Shown here: piece by piece, positions 25,778-33,500 of the stretch | How positions within the stretch are numbered: position 1 is the first letter of the stretch | How the letters are laid out: every line of letters starts with the position of its first letter | Assembly (NCBI GenBank): GCA_004292855.1 | Contig: RDXN01000042.1 | Location: 51,033-115,032 of the forward strand | DNA: 64,000 bases | Source of the DNA: Cytophagales bacterium | GTDB lineage: Bacteria; Bacteroidota; Bacteroidia; Cytophagales; Spirosomataceae | Reading direction: 5' to 3' | Position numbers and translations under genes: made by a program | The notes under the pieces: model-generated | What the model was told of the DNA's origin: nothing | Database searches by the model: none | What the model saw: only the letters and a program-made list of their open reading frames with translations

Positions 25778-27424
25778 GTGCATACAAACTATTATTTCCT
25801 GCGTCAACTCGCGCCCGCGCTTGAGGCCCATCTGGTGGGATTGCGGCTGCTGGAGTGCTACAGTCAGGACCGCGACGAGTTAGTGCTGGTGTTTGCGCAG
25901 GCGAAGGGTAAAACGAATTATTACCGTCCGTTTTTCCTGAAAGCGTCGCTCCGTCCTGAGTTTTCGGGCTTGCTCTTCCCTGAATCAGTGCAGCGTGCCC
26001 GCACCAACAGCGTCGATCTGTTTGGAACTGTGATTGGTGTTGACCCCGACGATGCTGAAGCCATTGCCGGGGGTGAAACGGCAGGCCGCGTGGTAACGGG
26101 CGTTCGCTCGTTTCTGAACGAACGCTGCCTGGGTATCACCCTCGAAGACGATTATACACTGGTATTCAAGTTCTTCGGCAACCGACCCAACCTGCTGGCG
26201 TTCCACGGTAACGAGGTCATAGAGTCATTCAACCAGAAACTCGTTTCGGACCAAAACCTCCGGCTCGACGCCATCGACCGCCCTATCGACCAGTCGTATA
26301 AAGCCTTCGAGCGGGCCGGTTTCGACCACAAAAAGCTGTTCCCGACGTTTGGGAAGGAAGTGAACTTTTTTTTTAAGGAGAAAGGAGAAGGCGGTCCGAC
26401 GGGTCGGGAGGAGGGAGGAAGGGGAAAATGGTCTCTGGTTCAAGAGATGCTGGGTTTACTGGAAACCCCCACCTACTACCTCACTACGTTTGACCATCGC
26501 CCGACTTTGACTCTGGTGCCAGTGGGAGAGATTCGGCAGACGTTCACAGACCCTATCGAAGCGGCTAACCGGTTCTACATCAGTTACGCGGGCCTGAACA
26601 ACTTTGAGCGGGAGCGGGCCGAGGTCATGCGCCTGCTCGACAAACGCCTGAAACGTGCCGAGGCTCTGATCGAAGCAAACCTCCAGCGACTCATCACCCG
26701 CGACGAAGGGGCCTCGCACGAGGAGATCGCCAATGTTTTGATGGCCAACCTACACGCGATTCCCGAGGTGCCCGGCCAACGCTCCCCCGACCGCGTCGAA
26801 CTCCACGATTTTTACCGCGATCAACCCATTTCGATTAAACTCAAACCGGACCTTAGCCCCCAGAAAAACGCGGAAGGTTATTACCGAAAGGCCAAAAACG
26901 AGAAAATCGAGGTTGATTACCTGCAAGCGCAGATCGAGCAGCGCGAGGCTGATGTGGTTGCCATCCGGCAACATCAGGCCGCCTTGGGCGAGATTGAGGG
27001 CCTGAAAGCCTTCCGCAAGTATGTGAAGCAGCACAACTTACTGGCCGATGGCCACGTAGCAACCACCCCCGACGAGTTGTTTAAACTGGTCACACACGAA
27101 GGCTACACGATTCTGATTGGCCGAAATGCCAAGAACAACGACCTGCTCACGCAACGGTACGCTTTCAAGGAAGACTTGTGGCTCCACGCCCGCGATGTGT
27201 CGGGGTCGCATGTGGTGGTGAAGTATCAGGCCGGTAAGCGGTTTCCCAAAACCGTAATTGAGCGGGCCGCCGAGTTGGCCGCCTGGAACTCCAAACGCCG
27301 AACCGACAGCCTATGCCCGGTCATCTACACGCCCAAGAAGTTTGTCCGCAAACCCAAAGGATTAGCCGAGGGGCAGGTTGTTGTGGATAAAGAAGAGGTC
27401 GTGATGGTGGTGCCGAGGGGGTAA
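25778..27424 (+). CDS. NFACT-family protein (RqcH-like)
   Basis: This 548-residue protein starts at a GTG. It has an NFACT-N domain (HTNYYFLRQLAPALEAHLVG, about 1-200), a middle helix-hairpin/coiled-coil region (about 280-420, rich in E, K, R and Q), and a C-terminal NFACT-R domain (HEGYTILIGRNAKNND, LWLHARDVSGSHVVVK). RqcH proteins bind stalled 50S subunits and tag nascent chains with alanine. Other members are described as fibronectin-binding proteins. A short low-complexity insert rich in Gly, Lys and Glu lies at about residues 195-215. The link to glycogen synthase is positional only. Confidence 0.85.
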   Translation: MHTNYYFLRQLAPALEAHLVGLRLLECYSQDRDELVLVFAQAKGKTNYYRPFFLKASLRPEFSGLLFPESVQRARTNSVDLFGTVIGVDPDDAEAIAGGETAGRVVTGVRSFLNERCLGITLEDDYTLVFKFFGNRPNLLAFHGNEVIESFNQKLVSDQNLRLDAIDRPIDQSYKAFERAGFDHKKLFPTFGKEVNFFFKEKGEGGPTGREEGGRGKWSLVQEMLGLLETPTYYLTTFDHRPTLTLVPVGEIRQTFTDPIEAANRFYISYAGLNNFERERAEVMRLLDKRLKRAEALIEANLQRLITRDEGASHEEIANVLMANLHAIPEVPGQRSPDRVELHDFYRDQPISIKLKPDLSPQKNAEGYYRKAKNEKIEVDYLQAQIEQREADVVAIRQHQAALGEIEGLKAFRKYVKQHNLLADGHVATTPDELFKLVTHEGYTILIGRNAKNNDLLTQRYAFKEDLWLHARDVSGSHVVVKYQAGKRFPKTVIERAAELAAWNSKRRTDSLCPVIYTPKKFVRKPKGLAEGQVVVDKEEVVMVVPRG

Positions 27425-27426
27425 AA

Positions 27427-27461
27427 AACCAGAAGCCTCTCGATGGGAAGGGCCTCTGGTT
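27427..27461 (-). terminator. Terminator at the convergent gene ends
   Basis: AACCAGA (27427-27433) pairs with TCTGGTT (27455-27461), extended inside by GCC/GGC. The T tract lies on the minus strand, so it mainly ends the LamG gene. It could also end the NFACT transcript. Confidence 0.7.
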
Positions 27462-27469
27462 GAGATTTC

Positions 27470-29887
27470 TCATTTGTCGTTAGCTAACGCCTGAATTTCG
27501 GCGGGTGATAGAGGCCGGTTGTAGATTCGAATGTCGTCAAGTTGACCTTTGTAATAGCCAGCGTGGTTATAGCCTGCCCACGGAGAATTTGAAATGCCTA
27601 TGTCCAGGCTCGAAAAAGCTGGGTACGGAGCCAAAAAGGCACTTTCAGCAACCAAAATACCATCCACGTACAGTTTATGCCGAAGTTGAGACGCATCATA
27701 AACCCCTACAACATGGTGCCAAGTATCATCGAAAACAACTTGTGAGTGCAGCACCTGCGTTTTTTGTGCGTACCCGGTTTGATTCGCTGATGCCTGAATC
27801 ATGCCATAATAGCCAGCAAATTGTGACTCCTGCGTGCCAAATGATGAAATAGCGTACACCTCCTGTCCAAATGAAATCAGGATTGGCCACCGCCCATTGA
27901 TGTGAGTTGGAAAGGGGCCTTTGAACCAAATGGAGACACTCATTTTATCCATTGTTGGTGTTGCGGCACTGATGCGGTTATTTACGCCATCGAAGTTATA
28001 CGCCTTGTCCGCCACACCGAACCGGTCTGTAGTCGGTGTGGCCCCAGTAATGGCTCCGTTGTGGCCGTTGCCGCTCTCATCGTTGGCATTGCCGTTGAAA
28101 GGGTAGTGAGCTACCAGCCCGTCAGTTAGTTTAGGTGTAGATTCAGTTTGGTAAAGGTGCTGGACTTCGGCGTTGGCGAGACCGCGATTGTATACCCGAA
28201 TATCGTCGAGCTTGCCGTAGAAAAACCATATGTCGGCAATGCCATCGACTCCACTGTCATCGTCGGCACCGATCAAAATACCACGCGGGTTAGTGTACGA
28301 CAAGGAAGCGGGAATAGTTCGGCTGCTCACCTCAACGCCATTGACAAACTCTTTCGCCGTTGTGCCTGACTTTACAAAAACAACATGGTACCACGTGTCA
28401 AAGCTCGATACGTCTCCACCATATAGGTAGGCGTCGGGGTGCGTATGACCATATAGCCTCGGAGAACCGATCCGATCAATCCCAAAAAACCATGCGTTTT
28501 GTGTCAGGCCATGATCTGGGCTTCCGATAATGCCATTTAAAGGTAGTGAGTTTGACTTCAAGTAAACCCAGGCTGATAGGGTAAAGTCATTGAACTGAAA
28601 CGCCGGGTCCTGTGATACTTTAATCCAATCGTTCCCGTCGAACGTGTAGGCCTTGCTCGTGTTTCCAAACCTGTCCGTTGTCAGCGTAGCTCCGTCAACC
28701 GTTCCGTTGTGGCCATTGCCACTCTCGTCGTTGGCATTGCCGTTGAAAGGATAACGGGCCACGAGGCCGTCATCGAGCGATATCCCAAACCGCAAAACTG
28801 CGCCGGGGCTTCCGAACACTACTTTTCCGTCTTGTTTCAGGCTCAAAGCGCGAGCGGTAGTGTTGGCAGGCACCGTGATGGTGTGCCCCGCCGACACCCG
28901 CACCATGTCATCAGCATTGGGTGTCCGGTTGCACGACCAAACCAATGGATCGGTCCAGAGGCCCGACTTTACGGTGAACATCTGACCACAGGCCAACGTC
29001 GAGAACGACACCGGCGACGAGAACGCCGAACTGTTGCCATCAGGGCAGAGTTTACGTACCCGATACTCGTATGGGGTGCTAGGCTGCAAGCCTGTTAAGC
29101 TGTAAGGACTGGCTGTGAGCGAGTTGACTGTGGTCCAGTTGGGCGATGCTGTAGCTCGCCATTGCAATTCATATTGAGTGCCGCCCATAATAAAATTCCA
29201 GTGGGCAACCGCCGACGTACTTCCCACCCCTGTTGCCGGAATCGGAATAGGTATGTCGCAGAGAGCTGTGATAAACGCGCTTACGGACCAGTCGGCGGTC
29301 GATGTGGCGCAGACAGGCTGCACCTGCCATTCGTAGGTCGTGTTGTTAGTCAGCCCCGTGAGCAGATACGTATTTGTGACAGCCGTAGCACTCCCAGTCC
29401 AGGTGGTCGTGTTGCGCATCCGCCAGCGAATGTTGTAGGTGATACCCGTTGCCTGTCCGTTCCAGCCCAACTGTAAAGCAGTCGAAGAGGCCCCATAAAG
29501 TGTGTAAAGCTGGGTGATGGGTGAACATTGTGCGGTGAATGAGCGGGGAGTAGTGAAAGCCGATGTAGTTCCGTTGGCGCAGGTCGCCTGCATGCGCCAT
29601 TCATAGGCCGTTCCTTCTGTAAGCGAGGTCGACAGCGTGTGCGTGAACTGACCCGCGAAGCCGAATGCAAACGTGGTTGAGTTGGGCCAGGTTGGCGTAC
29701 CCTGTTCATGCCAGTGGAGCAGATAACGTACGCCATTTACCGTACTCCACTTTATCGACGCACTGTTCGGCCCCACATAATTCTCAGTCAGGTTGGCGGG
29801 TGTAGAGCACGTTTGAGCAAAAGTCCCAGCGTGGGTGATAAGTTGCACTAAAATTGCAAAAACGCAGATCAGGCGGAGCCGTTGCAT
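27470..29887 (-). CDS. Secreted multidomain protein with FN3 and two LamG domains
   Basis: A secreted protein of about 805 residues; the ATG at 29887 (MQRLRLICVFAILVQLITHA) is preferred over one 33 bases earlier. In order: three fibronectin type III domains (about 25-300, each with YEWRMQA/YEWQVQP/YEYRVRK strands). Next a beta region (SGLWTDPLVWSCNRTPNADD) of the kind found in many T9SS-exported proteins. Then two concanavalin/LamG domains (about 375-580 and 590-805), each opening with GLVARYPFNGN or GLVAHYPFNGN and closing with LDDIRVYNRGL or LDDIRIYNRPL. No T9SS sorting domain is seen at the end, and no catalytic motif. A carbohydrate- or surface-binding role is likely. Confidence 0.8.
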   Translation of the reverse strand: MQRLRLICVFAILVQLITHAGTFAQTCSTPANLTENYVGPNSASIKWSTVNGVRYLLHWHEQGTPTWPNSTTFAFGFAGQFTHTLSTSLTEGTAYEWRMQATCANGTTSAFTTPRSFTAQCSPITQLYTLYGASSTALQLGWNGQATGITYNIRWRMRNTTTWTGSATAVTNTYLLTGLTNNTTYEWQVQPVCATSTADWSVSAFITALCDIPIPIPATGVGSTSAVAHWNFIMGGTQYELQWRATASPNWTTVNSLTASPYSLTGLQPSTPYEYRVRKLCPDGNSSAFSSPVSFSTLACGQMFTVKSGLWTDPLVWSCNRTPNADDMVRVSAGHTITVPANTTARALSLKQDGKVVFGSPGAVLRFGISLDDGLVARYPFNGNANDESGNGHNGTVDGATLTTDRFGNTSKAYTFDGNDWIKVSQDPAFQFNDFTLSAWVYLKSNSLPLNGIIGSPDHGLTQNAWFFGIDRIGSPRLYGHTHPDAYLYGGDVSSFDTWYHVVFVKSGTTAKEFVNGVEVSSRTIPASLSYTNPRGILIGADDDSGVDGIADIWFFYGKLDDIRVYNRGLANAEVQHLYQTESTPKLTDGLVAHYPFNGNANDESGNGHNGAITGATPTTDRFGVADKAYNFDGVNNRISAATPTMDKMSVSIWFKGPFPTHINGRWPILISFGQEVYAISSFGTQESQFAGYYGMIQASANQTGYAQKTQVLHSQVVFDDTWHHVVGVYDASQLRHKLYVDGILVAESAFLAPYPAFSSLDIGISNSPWAGYNHAGYYKGQLDDIRIYNRPLSPAEIQALANDK

Positions 29888-30021
29888 CACACAGATGTGG
29901 AGTAGTAAAGATGGGTGCATGTAGAATGGTTTTTCAGAAACGTCAAAAATATACTGATAAAATTATTTCTCAAATCGGTTACCCAGATTAAGCAATTTTC
30001 TTGGGTACAGGACACATAAAA

Positions 30022-30059
30022 ACGCGGATTCACAAAACGAATGCTTTGTGACTCCGCGT
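30022..30059 (-). terminator. Terminator of the small gene at 30081
   Basis: ACGCGGA (30022-30028) pairs with TCCGCGT (30053-30059), continued by TCACAAA/TTTGTGA. A T tract follows on the minus strand. Confidence 0.75.
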
Positions 30060-30080
30060 CGTTATATGAGTTTGGATTGG

Positions 30081-30350
30081 CTAATGTATGCTAGACCATA
30101 CTTGGGGGAAAAAGTAGATACGAACGGGGCCGTTGTCGTCCATGCGCCAACCCTCGCTCTGGGCTACCTCGAAAAGTCGCTTGGCTACCTCGGCCTGATA
30201 CACATTGAAGCCCCGCTGTCGGAGAGCCGTTTTCACAATCGTTGTCGTTGTGCATCCCTGGGCCAGAATCAGAGTTGTGGCCATGAGCAAAACCGCCTGT
30301 CGGCTCAGTTTGCCCTCATTCGTAGGCGTTGAATTTGACGTTTGGAGCAT
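30081..30350 (-). CDS. Small hypothetical protein with lipoprotein-like signal
   Basis: This 89-residue protein has no recognised family. The hydrophobic stretch LLMATTLILAQGC followed by TTTT resembles a lipoprotein signal with Cys as the lipidation site, but it is preceded by about 20 polar residues, so an internal start at the later ATG is possible. The mature part is short and mixed in charge (RQRGFNVYQAEVAKRLFEVAQSEGW). A good terminator directly behind it supports a real gene. Confidence 0.55.
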   Translation of the reverse strand: MLQTSNSTPTNEGKLSRQAVLLMATTLILAQGCTTTTIVKTALRQRGFNVYQAEVAKRLFEVAQSEGWRMDDNGPVRIYFFPQVWSSIH

Positions 30351-30548
30351 TGTTCATCAATTTTTACCAAATAAAACATAGCCAGAACGTAACCTTTGTA
30401 CGTTGTGAACTTAATTTTTTTGGTTATTGGGTTAGTAAAGTGGGTCAATCACAAGCATTTAGAAGACCTCTTTACATTAAAGTCACATCATTTATAATGA
30501 ATTTTAATATGCTCCGTTTTATTTCTGAATCTTAGCTTCCCGGTCAAT

Positions 30549-31544
30549 CTACCGCTTAATACGCCCGCTCGTTTGCCCGGCAGCAATGGCCTCGACTTCC
30601 GCAACGGTGCAATCGTTGGCATCCCCAGTAATCGTGTGCTTAAGGGCCGAAGCAGCCACCGCAAACGTCAGGGCACGCTGCTCGTCGTCGAACTGGGTAA
30701 GGCCATAAATCAACCCGGCCACAAAGGCATCGCCCCCGCCAATGCGGTCCACGATGGGGTTCATTGTAAATGTGGGCGATTGAATCAGGGTCGTGCCGTT
30801 CCAGAGCGTCGCACTCAGGTCGTTGTGGGTCGCGCTATGCTGGGTTCGCTCGGTGTCGGCCAGCCACCGGACCGACGGATAAGCCGCCTGTAGCTGTTGG
30901 CAGGCATCGGTAAAATCAGTCGCCTGAATACCAAACAGTAGCTCCAACACGCCTTTGCTGGCATTGACGAGGTCGGTGTGGCGGGCAAGTTCGGGGATGA
31001 TCTCCTGCGGGGTTTTGCCGTATTGCCAGAGATTAGCCCGGTAAAAAATATCCCCAGAGACCTTCACACCCAGTCGCTTGGCGGTTTGAACAGCCTCCAG
31101 GCACACATCGGCGCATCCCTGCGAGAGGGCCGGTGTGATGCCCGCCCAGTGGAACCACGTGGCTCCATGCAAAACGGTTTCCCAGTCGATCATGCCGGGT
31201 CTCATCTCCGAGAACGCCGAATATTGCCGGTCATACACGATCTGACTTGCTCGGATCGAGGCCCCTTCTTCCAGGTAATACGTGCCGATACGATTACCGC
31301 CAAATACGAGCGTTTGGGTGTCTAAACCCCGCTCACGCAGGAAACGGGCCGCCCGATGGCCGAGCGCGTGGTCGGGGAAGCGGGTGACATGGGCAGCTTC
31401 AAACCCAAAATCGGCGAGCGACATGGCCACGTTGGCCTCGCCCCCGCCAAACGTGACATCAAACGACGACACCTGACTCAATCGGGCAAAATTTGGGGGC
31501 GTCAGGCGCATCATCACCTCGCCGAGGGTAATTATTCGGGGCAT
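30549..31544 (-). CDS. kdgK: 2-dehydro-3-deoxygluconate (KDG) kinase-like sugar kinase, PfkB family
   Basis: This 331-residue ribokinase-family enzyme opens with ITLGEVMMRLTPPNFARL, the KdgK-type start. It has the sugar-binding FGGGEANVAMSLADFG, then NRIGTYYLEEGASIRAS, and the C-terminal phosphate/anion-hole motif DRIGGGDAFVAGLIYG with the catalytic Asp. The family phosphorylates KDG from uronic acid breakdown. Assignment over other PfkB sugars rests on the N-terminal pattern and length. It fits the hexuronate-type transporter at 58.7 kb but is not adjacent to it. Confidence 0.82.
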   Translation of the reverse strand: MPRIITLGEVMMRLTPPNFARLSQVSSFDVTFGGGEANVAMSLADFGFEAAHVTRFPDHALGHRAARFLRERGLDTQTLVFGGNRIGTYYLEEGASIRASQIVYDRQYSAFSEMRPGMIDWETVLHGATWFHWAGITPALSQGCADVCLEAVQTAKRLGVKVSGDIFYRANLWQYGKTPQEIIPELARHTDLVNASKGVLELLFGIQATDFTDACQQLQAAYPSVRWLADTERTQHSATHNDLSATLWNGTTLIQSPTFTMNPIVDRIGGGDAFVAGLIYGLTQFDDEQRALTFAVAASALKHTITGDANDCTVAEVEAIAAGQTSGRIKR

Positions 31545-31567
31545 TTGTTCATTTTTTTGTCATCCGG

Positions 31568-31660
31568 TTTTTGTCATCCCGACGCAGGAGGGATCTACTC
31601 TGCTACTAGTCAAATCGATGGTCAACCGAGTAGATCCCTCCTGCGTCGGGATGACAAAAA
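31568..31660. repeat. Perfect 33-bp inverted repeat (family with 38808-38902)
   Basis: The arm at 31568-31600 is exactly inverted at 31628-31660 around 27 bases. Each arm holds a smaller ATCCC-N9-GGGAT hairpin. A second copy with nearly the same arm (TTTTTGTCATCCCGACG at the outside) is at 38808-38902. The loops differ, so the two are copies of a dispersed element. Confidence 0.9.
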
Positions 31661-31690
31661 ACAGCCATAAAGCAATTGACTCGTTCATTC

Positions 31691-33052
31691 TCAAGCCACT
31701 TCCAACCCAAACACGGGCTTGCGGGTTTTCCACTTGCCGCGTGTGAAATCGGGTATCTGCACCGAGGCCGACCCCTTCCGAATCGACTCCTCCGACAGCG
31801 GGCTAATGGCCGACCATGCAGCCGCATCGTACACGTCGATGGGCGGAGCCGTGCGGTTCCGAACCGAGTCGATGAAGTCGCGTAACACGAAATAATCCAT
31901 GCCGCCATGTCCGGCCCCCTCGGCAAATTTGCCGTCTTTTTTCCAAAATGCGTGGTCGTATTGCTCCATATAGGCCGCGTCGGGTTCCCATTGGTGGGCT
32001 TTGGGGCTGCGCCCCTCGATGTACATCAGGTTGCCATCGTCCATCCACAAGCCCTGCGTGCCCTGCACCCGAAAACCAAGCGAGTAAGGACGGGGCGAGT
32101 TGGTGTCGTGGGTGATGAGAATCGTTTCGCCGTTGGCGCACTTAATCATGGTCTGCACCACGTCGCCAAGTTTGAACTTCACGTTGGCGTTGGGATGGTT
32201 CGCTCCGCCTTTGTCCACTACGTATTTGTGCAGACCCCGTGCGGGCGAGGCCATTGAGGTTAGGTACAAAAACTGGTTGCCCCGGTTGATATTGATCATT
32301 TCGGCCACCGGCCCCAACCCGTGCGTCGGGTACAGATCGCCGTTGCGGTCGACCGAGTGTTGGGTGCGCCAGCGGGCCTCTGAGTTACCTTTCGGGCCAA
32401 ACTCCACGCCCCCGCCGTAGACTTGCTTGCCATCGTTGAATTTCACCTCGCGCAGGTCGTGCTGATAGCCGCATTGGAGGTGGTTGATCTCGCCAAACAC
32501 GTTCTGCCGGACCATGTTCAGCACGGCCATCACATCGCGCCGGTAGCACACGTTTTCGAGAATCATGCAGTGCGAGCCGGTCTTCTCAAACGTGTTCACC
32601 AGGTCCCACGACTCCTGCAACGTGACCGTGGCCGACACTTCTACACCGGCGTATTTACCCGCCCGCATCGTGGCCAACGCCATCGGCACGTGCCATTCCC
32701 AGGGCGTCGAGATAATGATACCGTCGATGTCGTCGCGCCGGACCATGTTCTCAAAATCGCGGTCGGTTTTGCCATACGTGGCTGCTTCCTTGCGACCTTC
32801 TTTGGTCAGGATTTTCTGGCTCTTCGCCAGCGCATCGGGGTCTGTGTCGCAAAGGGCCGTAACCACCACGTTGGGGAAGTTAAGCGCGTTGCTCAGGTGG
32901 TTGCGACCGCGCTGCCCCACCCCAATGAAACCGAGCCGCACGGGCTTGTCGTCGGGGTGGTGGTGCGGCATGCCGGCGAAGAGGGTGTTGGGTAAGAGGG
33001 CAGCGCCGAGGGTGGCGGTGGCCGAGGTTTTCAGGAAGGTACGCCGACTCAT
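31691..33052 (-). CDS. Gfo/Idh/MocA-family protein of the GH109 type, Tat-exported
   Basis: This 453-residue protein starts at the ATG at 33052, which opens a twin-arginine signal (MSRRTFLKTSATATLGAAL). Next comes a Rossmann fold (RLGFIGVGQRGRNH) and the GH109-like core: STPWEWHVPMALATMRAGKY, ILENVCYRRDVMAVLNMVR and GDLYPTHGLGPVAEMINI. GH109 enzymes use tightly bound NAD to cleave alpha-N-acetylgalactosamine. Closely similar proteins may act on other sugars. It is likely periplasmic, folded before export. The kdgK gene lies downstream, beyond an inverted repeat. Confidence 0.82.
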   Translation of the reverse strand: MSRRTFLKTSATATLGAALLPNTLFAGMPHHHPDDKPVRLGFIGVGQRGRNHLSNALNFPNVVVTALCDTDPDALAKSQKILTKEGRKEAATYGKTDRDFENMVRRDDIDGIIISTPWEWHVPMALATMRAGKYAGVEVSATVTLQESWDLVNTFEKTGSHCMILENVCYRRDVMAVLNMVRQNVFGEINHLQCGYQHDLREVKFNDGKQVYGGGVEFGPKGNSEARWRTQHSVDRNGDLYPTHGLGPVAEMININRGNQFLYLTSMASPARGLHKYVVDKGGANHPNANVKFKLGDVVQTMIKCANGETILITHDTNSPRPYSLGFRVQGTQGLWMDDGNLMYIEGRSPKAHQWEPDAAYMEQYDHAFWKKDGKFAEGAGHGGMDYFVLRDFIDSVRNRTAPPIDVYDAAAWSAISPLSEESIRKGSASVQIPDFTRGKWKTRKPVFGLEVA

Positions 33053-33132
33053 CGTGTGTAGGTAAACGGTTGTGTTTGCTCTGAAAAACACAAATGTCGG
33101 GGTTTCTACCAATCTTATTTCTGGCTGGCCTA

Positions 33133-33405
33133 CTAAATAGTCGGCATTGCTACGTCCGGTTCGGTGACCACATACCCCATCCGAAACGCACCGGGCCGGG
33201 TGTAATAATACGTTTGCGCCTGACGGTCGTACTCAATGGGGAAATTCATATCTGTCTTTAATACAGCGACATAGTTAAACCATGTGCTGCGCGAGACGCC
33301 CAGCCGCTCGGCCATTTGTTCGGGTGTGCCGGTGGCCCTTGTGCGGATTAGGTAGTCGATGCGCCCGATGAGCGCGAGTGTTTGGGGGAAGGTTTGTAAC
33401 GGCAT
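33133..33405 (-). CDS. Small helix-turn-helix protein
   Basis: This 90-residue protein starts at the ATG at 33405 (MPLQTFPQTLALIGRIDYLI). It has a central HTH (GTPEQMAERLGVSRSTWFNYV) of the kind seen at the N-terminus of DeoR/WYL-type regulators, but no effector domain. The C-terminal part (MNFPIEYDRQAQTYYYTRPG) looks like the wing. It probably binds DNA. It lies between the M43 protease and the GH109-type gene on the same strand. Confidence 0.68.
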   Translation of the reverse strand: MPLQTFPQTLALIGRIDYLIRTRATGTPEQMAERLGVSRSTWFNYVAVLKTDMNFPIEYDRQAQTYYYTRPGAFRMGYVVTEPDVAMPTI

Positions 33406-33439
33406 GGTTGATGAAGTAGTGAGTGATAAACAAAATGAT

Positions 33440-33485
33440 ACACAAGCCATAACGCAGCGTAAAGCATCTGTGTTATGGCTTGTGT
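33440..33485 (-). terminator. Inverted repeat after the M43 protease gene
   Basis: Fourteen bases (33440-33453) are exactly inverted at 33472-33485 with an 18-base loop. It starts about 16 bases after the protease stop and probably ends that transcript, though the T tract is weak. Confidence 0.65.
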
Positions 33486-33500
33486 ACAGTCAAGTGTTAC

